Shown here piece after piece: positions 51,621 through 58,201 of a stretch of 64,000 bases of DNA. The notes beneath the pieces are model-generated. The model ran no database searches, was not told the origin of the DNA, and saw only the letters and a list, made by a program, of their open reading frames with translations. The stretch spans positions 124,001-188,000 of the forward strand of contig JANYCT010000040.1 of assembly GCA_025360105.1 (NCBI GenBank), in the 5' to 3' direction. The number at the start of each line of letters is the position of its first letter. Positions within the stretch are counted from its first letter, which is position 1. This stretch comes from Actinomycetes bacterium (GTDB lineage: Bacteria > Actinomycetota > Acidimicrobiia > Acidimicrobiales > Ilumatobacteraceae). Made by a program: the position numbers and the translations under genes.

Positions 51621-52676
51621 TCATGGGCCGAGCAGTTGGCGAACACCGTCGGCGAATCTGTCCACGTCGTCGTCGGTGGTGTCCCACGCAGTCATCCACC
51701 TGACCTGACAACTCGGCACGTCCCAGTCCCAGAAGAAACACCAGTCACGAAGTTCGTCGATCGTTCCTGCCGGAAGGTGAGGGAACACAGCATTCACCGC
51801 CGGGGGAGCGTCGTAGTCCACACCCGGAATGTGCCTGGTGCGTTCGTAGAGCCGAGTCGCCATCGAGTTGGCATGACCCGCAAGCGACAACCACAAGTCG
51901 TCGCTCAACAACGCGTTGAACTGAGCTGCGACGAAACGCATCTTTGATGGCAACTGCGTAACTTGTTTGCGGACGTAGGGCGCGACGTCGGCGAATCGTG
52001 CGGTGAGATACACGACGGCCTCGCCATACATCATCCCATTCTTCGTCGCACCAAAGGTGAGCACGTCGACGCCTGCGTCGACGGTCATCGCACGTAGCGC
52101 CGCCTGCGTGCCACCGGCAGCGGCGACCGCATTTGCCAACCGAGCGCCGTCCATGTGAACCGACATCCCCAAACGGTGTGCTGTGTCACACAGTGCGGCG
52201 ATCTCGGCCGGACTGTAGGCGGTACCCAGTTCGGTGCTCTGAGTCAGGCTGACGACACCGGGTTGGGCGTGATGCATGTTGCCGAGCACGTGGGCCTGCT
52301 GCTCGATTTGCGCGGGCACGAGCTTGCCATCGGGACAGTCAAGGTCGATCAGCTTGGCCCCGAGAATGCGCTCGGGCGCGCCGGTCTCGTCGACGTTGAT
52401 GTGCGACCAGTTGGTGCACAGCACCGCTTGGGCCGGCGCCAGCATGGTGGCCAACGCCATCACGTTCCCGCCAGTTCCGCCCCAGACCAGAAACGCCTGC
52501 GCCTGTACGCCGAACAGATCGCGCATGCGCTCGTTCAGCTCAGCCGTCCACCGATCGGATCCGTATGCAAGGGCATGGCCGTCATTTGCAGCGTGCAGCG
52601 CACTCATCACCGTCGGATGGACTCCGGCGGCGTTGTCGCTGGCGAAGGCGCGCAGCGGTGGAGGAAGGCTGATCAT
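51621..52676 (-). CDS. Threonine-aldolase-type PLP enzyme (beta-hydroxy amino acid lyase)
   Basis: A 351-residue fold-type I PLP enzyme of the L-threonine aldolase / beta-eliminating lyase family. Visible sites are 'NAAGVHPTVMSAL', 'VWGGTGGNVMALATML', Asp176 in 'VHMDGARLANA' and PLP-lysine Lys212 in 'DVLTFGATKNGMMYGEAVV'. Enzymes of this family cleave beta-hydroxy amino acids to glycine and an aldehyde. It lies 61 nt downstream of, and on the same strand as, a VioC-type amino acid hydroxylase, which suggests a shared substrate. GAAGGA lies directly before the ATG. Confidence 0.88.
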   Translation of the reverse strand: MISLPPPLRAFASDNAAGVHPTVMSALHAANDGHALAYGSDRWTAELNERMRDLFGVQAQAFLVWGGTGGNVMALATMLAPAQAVLCTNWSHINVDETGAPERILGAKLIDLDCPDGKLVPAQIEQQAHVLGNMHHAQPGVVSLTQSTELGTAYSPAEIAALCDTAHRLGMSVHMDGARLANAVAAAGGTQAALRAMTVDAGVDVLTFGATKNGMMYGEAVVYLTARFADVAPYVRKQVTQLPSKMRFVAAQFNALLSDDLWLSLAGHANSMATRLYERTRHIPGVDYDAPPAVNAVFPHLPAGTIDELRDWCFFWDWDVPSCQVRWMTAWDTTDDDVDRFADGVRQLLGP

Positions 52677-52737
52677 TCCTTCAGTATGGCGGTTCTGGTG
52701 GCGCTGGCGTCAGACACGCGCCAGCAGGCACAAAACA

Positions 52738-53631
52738 TCACACACCAAACACGGTAGTGATCATCCGACCCGTTCGTTCGCCGGCGCTCATAGCGAGATC
52801 GGTCACCACGAAAGCCCGCTGCAGCCATCGGTCGAGACCGTTGAATCGGGGAGTGAACGGGCTCCGGCCGTGTACCACCATGTCGTTATCGATGATCACC
52901 AGATCGCCTGACTCGAGCACAACGCCGTCGTGGTGGGCCGAGAGTGCCTGCCCGAGGAGATGCAATACCCGCTCGGCCTCTTCGTCGATGCCGACCATGA
53001 GGTCCTCGTCGAAAACCATTGACGGGTTGGCGAACGTTCCCGACAGCACGGCGATGGGCGCGCCGAGCGTGTTCGAGCGGCCGTGCAGATAGCTCTCGTC
53101 GACTGCGCAACGAAAGCGGGGTTCGAACAACACCTCGATCACCGAGGGATCGAGATGCGCAAGAGCAGCCTGCACGGAGGCCACAGTCGTGCGCGCCTGC
53201 GGATCGCCGCGAAGACACAGCAGGAGCAGGTACTTCGGTCGATGTGGATGAAATGCTGCCTCGGTGTGGAACATCAGGTTGACCTTCGACGATGTCGAGG
53301 TTTGACGACCTGACGACTCTTTCACCGGAACGATGTTCTGCACCACGTCGCCGCCGTGTTCGGGTTGATAGCCAACAGCGTCGCCGAGCAGCGCGGCGAC
53401 CGACAGCAGCAGGAGCTCCGTCGCGTTCGACTTGTTGGTGGGCTCGGTGGGCGCCGACGGCGTTCGCGGAAGTTTTCCGATCGGTAGACCGCGCAGCAGC
53501 AGGCAGCCAGAGGGGTGCGCATCGGCGCGGAACTGCGCGACCCGATCTCGAATACCGCTCGGCAGACGTGCCGACTGATCGGTGGCGAACCGAACGAGCG
53601 CCTCATCGTCGGTGAAGAGATCGGAATACAT
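52738..53631 (-). CDS. Fe(II)/2-oxoglutarate dioxygenase, clavaminate synthase / VioC-like
   Basis: A 297-residue dioxygenase of the TauD/TfdA superfamily, closest by motif to free-amino-acid hydroxylases (VioC, OrfP, AsnO and lysine dioxygenases). The iron ligands are His122 and Glu124 in 'FHTEAAFHPHRPKYLLLLCLRG' and His254. 'VVHGRSPFTPRFNGLDRWLQR' with Arg268 binds 2-oxoglutarate. Clavaminate-synthase-like members use HxE, as here, instead of HxD. These enzymes typically hydroxylate the beta carbon of an amino acid. It is divergent from an RpiR regulator. Confidence 0.87.
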   Translation of the reverse strand: MYSDLFTDDEALVRFATDQSARLPSGIRDRVAQFRADAHPSGCLLLRGLPIGKLPRTPSAPTEPTNKSNATELLLLSVAALLGDAVGYQPEHGGDVVQNIVPVKESSGRQTSTSSKVNLMFHTEAAFHPHRPKYLLLLCLRGDPQARTTVASVQAALAHLDPSVIEVLFEPRFRCAVDESYLHGRSNTLGAPIAVLSGTFANPSMVFDEDLMVGIDEEAERVLHLLGQALSAHHDGVVLESGDLVIIDNDMVVHGRSPFTPRFNGLDRWLQRAFVVTDLAMSAGERTGRMITTVFGV

Positions 53632-53636
53632 ATTCC
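53623..53636. promoter_or_regulatory. Palindromic operator 1 over hydroxylase start
   Basis: GGAATA-CA-TATTCC is a perfect inverted repeat covering the hydroxylase start codon (53631-53629) and the spacer to its -10 box. It shares its half-site with the palindrome at 53653 and is a probable site for the divergent RpiR-type regulator. Confidence 0.6.
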
Positions 53637-53637
53637 A

Positions 53638-53643
53638 AGTCTA
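53638..53643 (-). promoter_or_regulatory. -10 box of hydroxylase gene (leaderless type)
   Basis: Reverse-strand TAGACT is followed by 6 nt and ATG 53631. It lies between the two GGAATA-type palindromes. Confidence 0.6.
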
Positions 53644-53652
53644 GCATCTCTC

Positions 53653-53662
53653 GGAATATTCC
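53653..53662. promoter_or_regulatory. Palindromic operator 2 near hydroxylase -35
   Basis: GGAATATTCC is a perfect 10-bp palindrome. Its centre is 28 bp from that of operator 1, and it falls just at the expected -35 region of the hydroxylase promoter. Confidence 0.55.
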
Positions 53663-53699
53663 TGCCGCTGCGCAGCCGCTCGGTGTCGTGATGCGCAGC

Positions 53700-53705
53700 T
53701 ACGAT
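53700..53705 (+). promoter_or_regulatory. -10 box of RpiR-type regulator gene (leaderless type)
   Basis: TACGAT is followed by 7 nt and ATG 53713. It overlaps an upstream ATG (53704), which is therefore unlikely to be the start. Confidence 0.5.
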
Positions 53706-53712
53706 GGCCGCC

Positions 53713-54555
53713 ATGCAGGTCGCAGGGCGTATCACCGATGCCGGGTCGGCGCTGACGACTGCCGAACGGCGCGTCGCAGAGGTGGTGCTCAGTACCCCTC
53801 AGCTCGTCGCTTTCGGCACTGTTGCCGAACTTGCCGACGCCGCAACGGTCGGTGCCGCAACTGTCGTCAGACTCGCGGCCAAATTAGGCTACGACGGTTT
53901 TACAGCACTGCAGGCCGCGGTGCAAAATGAGCTGTCGAACCAACTCCGCCCCGCTGCTGTTCGAATCAGAGAGGCCGTGGGCGGGGTGGGGGTGCGCCGA
54001 CATTTGCAACGCGAACTCGACAATGTGCAGAACACCTTGCTCGGCGTTGACGAGGACACCATCGCCGCTGCCACGGCGCATCTCGCCGATCTCTCTCGTG
54101 CCGTCGTGGTCCTCACCGGTGACGCGTCGACCGGTATTTGCACCCAGTTCGTGGGCGATCTTGCGTCGTTGCGACCCGGAGCCGAGCTGTTGAAGGGCAA
54201 CGAAGTTGCAGTTAGCAGGCGGCTCTCGCAGATCCAAAAGGGCGACACGGTGGTTGCGGTCGACCTGCGCCGCTACGACCGGTGGGTTGTCGAAGCGGCC
54301 ACCGAGGCCAAGCGTCGCGGCGCCTGGCTGTTGGCGCTCACCGACAGCGCCTTGTCTCCGTTGGCGGGGATTGCCGACGCATCGATGGTGCTCACCGCCG
54401 GTGGTATCGGCCCCTTCGATAGTCACGTCGGTACGCTCTCGCTGCTCAACGTTCTCGTCGCGGCCGCTGCTGAACAGCTGCGGGATACCGCGACCGAACG
54501 CCTGGACCGAGCCGAAGCAGCGTGGAGTGCCCGCTCTCAACTGATCGACCGCTGA
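53713..54555 (+). CDS. MurR/RpiR-family transcriptional regulator
   Basis: A 280-residue regulator. The N-terminal RpiR helix-turn-helix domain is 'ALTTAERRVAEVVLSTPQL' through 'AATVVRLAAKLGYDGFTAL'. A C-terminal SIS domain follows ('AVVVLTGDASTGICTQFVGDL', 'GDTVVAVDLRRYDRWVVEA'). RpiR regulators usually sense phosphosugars through SIS. Divergence from the hydroxylase gene with two shared palindromes suggests that it controls the hydroxylase-aldolase pair. ATG 53713 is chosen from the -10 spacing; ATG 53704 is three codons upstream. Confidence 0.92.
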   Translation: MQVAGRITDAGSALTTAERRVAEVVLSTPQLVAFGTVAELADAATVGAATVVRLAAKLGYDGFTALQAAVQNELSNQLRPAAVRIREAVGGVGVRRHLQRELDNVQNTLLGVDEDTIAAATAHLADLSRAVVVLTGDASTGICTQFVGDLASLRPGAELLKGNEVAVSRRLSQIQKGDTVVAVDLRRYDRWVVEAATEAKRRGAWLLALTDSALSPLAGIADASMVLTAGGIGPFDSHVGTLSLLNVLVAAAAEQLRDTATERLDRAEAAWSARSQLIDR

Positions 54556-54593
54556 GCAACCCAGTGATCCGTTACGGTTCACGCCACAGCGAT

Positions 54594-54599
54594 TAGTTT
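54594..54599 (+). promoter_or_regulatory. -10 box of zinc-finger gene (leaderless type)
   Basis: TAGTTT is followed by 7 nt and ATG 54607. The box overlaps the left arm of a palindrome. Confidence 0.5.
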
Positions 54600-54616
54600 T
54601 GTCAGGATGACAAAAC
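54596..54616. promoter_or_regulatory. Palindrome A at start of zinc-finger gene
   Basis: GTTTTGTCA and TGACAAAAC are exact reverse complements separated by GGA. The A of the ATG start (54607) is the last spacer base. The same core recurs at 55490-55512. Confidence 0.6.
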
Positions 54617-54963
54617 GCACGGTCGACCGGGAGGCAGGGGAGCGGAAGTGTCTGTGGTGTCGACGGCCGCTGCCGGACCCCGCCACAACAGGTCGGCCGC
54701 GGATCTACTGCCGCCAGAGTTGTCGGCAGCAGGACTACGAGGCACGCCTGCGGTCGAGCGAACTCAGCCTGGGGGACAACGAATTGGTCGTGGTCCGCTG
54801 GCAGTTCGACGAACTTCGTGACGCCGCCCACGTACTCGCCTACGCCGTGGACGACTCCGAGAGAGACCTGCTCGGCGCGGCCAACGCAACCAAGGCTGAA
54901 CTGCGCGAGATGCTCGTCTGGCTGCTCGAGGCGGCGCGGCCTGTGCGCGACCTGTGTCGATGA
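54607..54963 (+). CDS. Small zinc-finger hypothetical protein
   Basis: A 118-residue protein. The N-terminal ~45 residues form a CxxC...CxxxC-type finger ('RKCLWCRRPLPD', 'PRIYCRQSCRQQDYEARLR') common in short actinobacterial proteins. The rest is acidic and helical ('WQFDELRDAAHVLAYAVDDSERDLLGAANATK' in part). The function is unknown; nucleic-acid binding is plausible. It appears leaderless, with a perfect palindrome across its promoter and start. Confidence 0.72.
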   Translation: MTKRTVDREAGERKCLWCRRPLPDPATTGRPRIYCRQSCRQQDYEARLRSSELSLGDNELVVVRWQFDELRDAAHVLAYAVDDSERDLLGAANATKAELREMLVWLLEAARPVRDLCR

Positions 54964-55059
54964 CCTTTGGCCCTATCGGGCGTGCGAGCCGTGCCATACC
55001 CTGAAATCACAGGTCGGCAAGAAACCGTCCGGCCGAACGACTCAAAGCGAGAGCATCTC

Positions 55060-55455
55060 ATGTCCCTCAGTCACACGATCGTCTGGCTCGATCACCACAA
55101 CGCCGAGATCATCGATTTCTCCTTTGACGACAAACATGTGCTCCACGTACACCATGAAGGCGGCGATCGGAAACTGCACCACAAGGTGAACACGATCGGT
55201 TCCGGAAAGGTCCTCGAGGATCGCAGCTTCTACAACGACATCGTCACGGCGATGGACGACGCGCACAAAGTGCTGATCACCGGACCCGGCAACGCAAAGT
55301 TGACGCTCAAGAAGCACATCGACAAGTACCAGCCGTCGCTCGCCAAGCGCGTTGTCGGCGTCGAGACGCTCGATCATCCATCAGTCGGAGAGCTGCTTGC
55401 ATATGCGCGCCGTTTCTTCAAAGGAGTCGATCAGATGGCCGGCGACATCGACTGA
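55060..55455 (+). CDS. eRF1-domain-like 'translational machinery protein' homolog
   Basis: A 131-residue protein. 'IVWLDHHNAEIIDFSFDD', 'LHHKVNTIGSGKVLEDRSFYNDI', 'HKVLITGPGNAKLTLKKHID' in overlapping parts and 'LAKRVVGVETLDHPSVGELLAYARRFF' match a family found mostly in proteobacteria and labelled translational machinery protein, which resembles one domain of archaeal/eukaryotic release factor eRF1. The role is unproven. Its taxonomic distribution, as I recall it, suggests horizontal transfer. ATG 55060 starts the conserved region; no strong ribosome binding site is seen. Confidence 0.75.
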   Translation: MSLSHTIVWLDHHNAEIIDFSFDDKHVLHVHHEGGDRKLHHKVNTIGSGKVLEDRSFYNDIVTAMDDAHKVLITGPGNAKLTLKKHIDKYQPSLAKRVVGVETLDHPSVGELLAYARRFFKGVDQMAGDID

Positions 55456-55480
55456 GCGAATCTGCACCGGGGGGTGCCAG

Positions 55481-55521
55481 TATCGGGGGTGTTTCGTCAG
55501 GATGACGAAACAACCCCGATA
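55481..55521. promoter_or_regulatory. Long hairpin / palindrome B
   Basis: TATCGGGGGTGTTTCGTCA pairs with TGACGAAACAACCCCGATA in 18 of 19 positions around a GGA loop. It lies 25 nt after the eRF1-like gene. No T-run follows, so it is not a classic terminator. Its core repeats that of palindrome A. Confidence 0.7.
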
Positions 55522-55614
55522 CAACAGTTGTGGGAGGGTGTTCGCACGATGCACTCACGGCTTGGCCCGTATGCACAGATGATTGCCGACGGACACGGCG
55601 ACGTGGAGTTCTGA
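55489..55614 (+). CDS. Possible small ORF, 41 residues
   Basis: GTG 55489 opens a 41-codon frame ending at TGA 55612-55614. Its translation ('TPIQQLWEGVRTMHSRLGP', then 'YAQMIADGHGDVEF') looks protein-like rather than random. The start lies inside the long hairpin and no promoter is visible. It may be the end of a truncated gene. The call is weak. Confidence 0.25.
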   Translation: MFRQDDETTPIQQLWEGVRTMHSRLGPYAQMIADGHGDVEF

Positions 55615-56075
55615 CGGGGTCGCGCGTGGCGCATTGGCCGGCGAGGACCAAAACCCCGGACCGTCTTGCCCGATGAAGGAGCGACCTACGTCACCGAAGG
55701 GTCGACGCCGGACTCACGACTCGTTGTCGCCAACGCCCATAATGCTCGTTATGTCAACTCTACGTTATGGGGGCTGTGCGGTGCTGGGCGAAGGGCGCTC
55801 CCCTGGGGCGGAGCGACGGCGCGCCCTCGTCGCCCTGATCGCGAAGTAGCGCTGTGGCGGCCCCTCTTGGCGCCGTGGAGCGCTACTTCGGTCGCGCAGA
55901 CCTGCGGGGTGCGTCCGACCAATTGACTCATGTCCTACCGACCGAGGTCGCCGCCACGCGGCACCGCGCAATGAGCGCCAGCCGGATGCATACCCGCGCC
56001 GGGCCGCGCCGTGATTCTCGTCTACAGCTTCCGCAACTCGTAGCGCGTCGCGCTCGCGAGCTCAGCTCCGAACGC
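55615..56075. other. Gene-poor stretch of about 460 bases
   Basis: No reading frame here is convincing on either strand. It holds a hairpin with a perfect 12-bp stem (55842-55890) and an AT-richer patch with CATAA...TTATG and repeated CGTTATG near 55740-55775. It lies just downstream of the truncated UDP-glucose-dehydrogenase-like gene. I could not find the missing C-terminal domain of that gene in any frame. Confidence 0.5.
55842..55890. repeat. Inverted repeat, 12-bp perfect arms
   Basis: CGAAGTAGCGCT (55842-55853) and AGCGCTACTTCG (55879-55890) are exact reverse complements. The 25-nt interval contains GGCG and CGCC that could extend the stem. It could be a structured RNA, a bidirectional terminator or a remnant of a mobile element end. 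Confidence 0.5.
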
Positions 56076-56933
56076 CTAATCGGCGGCGTCGGCGGCGAGT
56101 AGGTTCCGCTCGTGCACTGCGCGCAGCATCACCGGATCAACTCCCCTCGCAACAGCGTGCTGCGCGAGACCGAGCACGTCCTTGGGCAGGCATGCACCGT
56201 CGTAGGGGCGGCCGCCACGGATGCCGTACTCAGGATTCCAAGACGCTTCCGCAGACCGGCTCACGATGTCACCAACGACGTCGGGGTTTGCTCCCTGCGC
56301 CACCGCAATGGCATGCATTTCGTTCCAGAAGCTGATCTTGGTGGCGTTGTAGGCGTTGTGGGCGCACTTGGCCAACTCTGCTTCAGTCAACGAACACAGC
56401 ACGACGTGCTCACCAGCGAGCGGGCCCACCAGAGCCATCACCAGAGACGCCGACTCCTCGTCGGACGAACCGATCACGGTGATCCGCGGACGCAACGCAT
56501 CGTCGAGGGCTGAGGCCGCCCGAAGGAATTCGGGCACGTGCACGAGCGAGAACGGCGCAGCTGCATCGTTTCCTATCTCTGCCTCAAGCCATGAGGTAAC
56601 CGGTCCGGAGCATGTGCCAGGCGGAACCGTTGAGCGCACCACGATGAGAACGTGATGTGTGGCCAACACGATGGAGCGGCCTATCGAACGAATGCACGCT
56701 TCGAGTTCGATCAGCGCATAGCCGCTTGCATCCGCAGGAGTCGGGACACACACCAAGACCATGCACGGCTCGTCGGGAATCACGAGTTGAGTCGAGCAGT
56801 CAAGCCCCGCAGTAGCGAGCGACGCGCACCGATCAGCGGATGAGTCGACGAACGAGACACGCCTCGACATGCTCAGTAGCGCACGCCCGCAGGCCTCCCC
56901 CACTACGCCGGCTCCGACCACGATGATGCGCAT
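56076..56933 (-). CDS. UDP-glucose/GDP-mannose dehydrogenase-like protein, C-terminal domain missing
   Basis: A 285-residue protein with the N-terminal NAD domain ('MRIIVVGAGVVGEACGRALL') and the central dehydrogenase domain ('CSLTEAELAKCAHNAYNATKISFWNE' in part). The catalytic cysteine is in 'YDGACLPKDVLGL'. Full enzymes have about 430 residues and a third, UDP-binding domain, which is absent. 'YDGACLPKD' also departs from the usual 'GGxCLPKD'. It may be non-canonical or need a partner. It follows a glycosyltransferase gene by 41 nt, so it probably belongs to surface-sugar synthesis. Confidence 0.85.
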   Translation of the reverse strand: MRIIVVGAGVVGEACGRALLSMSRRVSFVDSSADRCASLATAGLDCSTQLVIPDEPCMVLVCVPTPADASGYALIELEACIRSIGRSIVLATHHVLIVVRSTVPPGTCSGPVTSWLEAEIGNDAAAPFSLVHVPEFLRAASALDDALRPRITVIGSSDEESASLVMALVGPLAGEHVVLCSLTEAELAKCAHNAYNATKISFWNEMHAIAVAQGANPDVVGDIVSRSAEASWNPEYGIRGGRPYDGACLPKDVLGLAQHAVARGVDPVMLRAVHERNLLAADAAD

Positions 56934-56974
56934 CTCGACGAGCGTAATTGTTCGGGGTGAACCGAAGCAGATTT

Positions 56975-58189
56975 TCAGAAGCCGAGTCGGGCGAATGTCT
57001 CGAGGTGGCGGACTGCGACGGCTTTGTTGCTGAGGTGGACCTGCGCCGCAAGGGCGCCAAGACGGCTCGCTTCGGCGTCGAAGCTGTCGAGCGCCAGCGA
57101 GAGCCCCTCGGCTGAGCCGGCGGGAAACACCGTACCCATCCCCCAGATCTTGACGAGGTCTGCGGCGAAGGAGTGATCGGATGCGATGACTCCGCGCCCG
57201 TGGGATATCGCGTCCATGAGCGTGCCAGAGTTGCGGCGATAACCCGGATGGAAGGAGAGCAGCGATACATCCGCTGCGGCGTAGACGCGTTCGCGAAAGG
57301 CGGGGTCCACGAATCCACCGAACACCAAGGGTCGGGTCACCCAGCTCTCGACTGCGTGTTCATCGGCGTGGCGTGCGACCTTTCCGGAAACAATGAGCAG
57401 CCAGTCGGGACGATCACGAAAGGCTGTGAACACCGTCGTCGGATCGTGGCTGGAGTGACCACCGCCGAACAGCAATGCCACGGATTGCGCTTGGTCGATG
57501 CCGAGGGCGCGACGTGCAGCCGCTCGCGTCTCGCTCACAGCCCGGCAGCCAGCGAGGAGGAGCTGCTGCCCAGCAAGGCCCGGCAATTCCGCTTCGACGG
57601 TTGCGATCAACGACGCATCGGGTACCGCCAGCGTCACCCTCGGCTGCGGTCGCCCCGTGATCATCCGGAACCGATGCGCAGCTCGAGCGACCTCGGTGTT
57701 GAACGAGCCGGCGCCCGGCGCAGCGTGGTGCAGAATGACTGGCCGTTTCCCCGCAACCAGCGCGAATACCGCGGGGTTCGCCTCGCCCGTGACGACGACA
57801 ATCGCGACGGGCTGTACCGAACTCTTCCCCGCCGCTCGACGGGTCTCCAGAGCGAGAATGGCGGTCCGGATCAGAGTGCCGCTGCGACGCAGGACTCGAA
57901 CCTCACGCCCTCGGATGCTTCGTATCGTTGCGGCTTGCGTGAACATCCAACCAGCGAGCGCGCCGAATTGCCGCGTCGGCCAAGGCGCCGCAACGGTTGA
58001 TCGCAACGCCCAGCCCTGCGAGGTGAGTACCTCGACATGTGCGCCCGCTTCGGCGAAGCCATCGGCAAGCTCTGCGAAGCGCTTCGGGAAGTGGCCAGAG
58101 AGGAGATGAGCGAGCGGTTCCACGACCAAGACCGCCCCATCCCAACGCTGGGCCGCTACCGACGACGCGGCGTCCTCGTTGTCGTGCAC
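56975..58189 (-). CDS. GT-B-fold glycosyltransferase, group 1-like
   Basis: A 404-residue cytosolic glycosyltransferase. The N-terminal domain has 'HFPKRFAELADGFAEAGAHVEVLT'-type donor-fold features. The C-terminal domain shows 'SVALLFGGGHSSHDPTTVF', 'VYAAADVSLLSFHPGYRRNSGTLMDA' in part and 'HGRGVIASDHSF', as in GT4-like enzymes. The donor and acceptor are unknown. GTG 58189 follows a TAAAAT box by 6 nt. The gene lies 9 nt after the PAP2 gene and before the dehydrogenase-like gene. Confidence 0.83.
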   Translation of the reverse strand: MHDNEDAASSVAAQRWDGAVLVVEPLAHLLSGHFPKRFAELADGFAEAGAHVEVLTSQGWALRSTVAAPWPTRQFGALAGWMFTQAATIRSIRGREVRVLRRSGTLIRTAILALETRRAAGKSSVQPVAIVVVTGEANPAVFALVAGKRPVILHHAAPGAGSFNTEVARAAHRFRMITGRPQPRVTLAVPDASLIATVEAELPGLAGQQLLLAGCRAVSETRAAARRALGIDQAQSVALLFGGGHSSHDPTTVFTAFRDRPDWLLIVSGKVARHADEHAVESWVTRPLVFGGFVDPAFRERVYAAADVSLLSFHPGYRRNSGTLMDAISHGRGVIASDHSFAADLVKIWGMGTVFPAGSAEGLSLALDSFDAEASRLGALAAQVHLSNKAVAVRHLETFARLGF

Positions 58190-58195
58190 GTGTTC

Positions 58196-58201
58196 ATTTT
58201 A
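58196..58201 (-). promoter_or_regulatory. -10 box of glycosyltransferase gene, made from the PAP2 stop codon
   Basis: Reverse-strand TAAAAT is followed by 6 nt and GTG 58189. Its first three bases, TAA, are the stop codon of the PAP2 gene. Confidence 0.55.

Noticed and set aside
55481-55521. Hairpin after the eRF1-like gene as a Rho-independent terminator
   Set aside because: The stem is strong but no T-run follows on either strand, and its core recurs at a promoter at 54596, so a regulatory or mobile-element role fits better.
57885-57900. GGACTCGAACC looks like the reverse complement of a tRNA T-loop
   Set aside because: It lies inside the glycosyltransferase reading frame, and no cloverleaf can be built around it.
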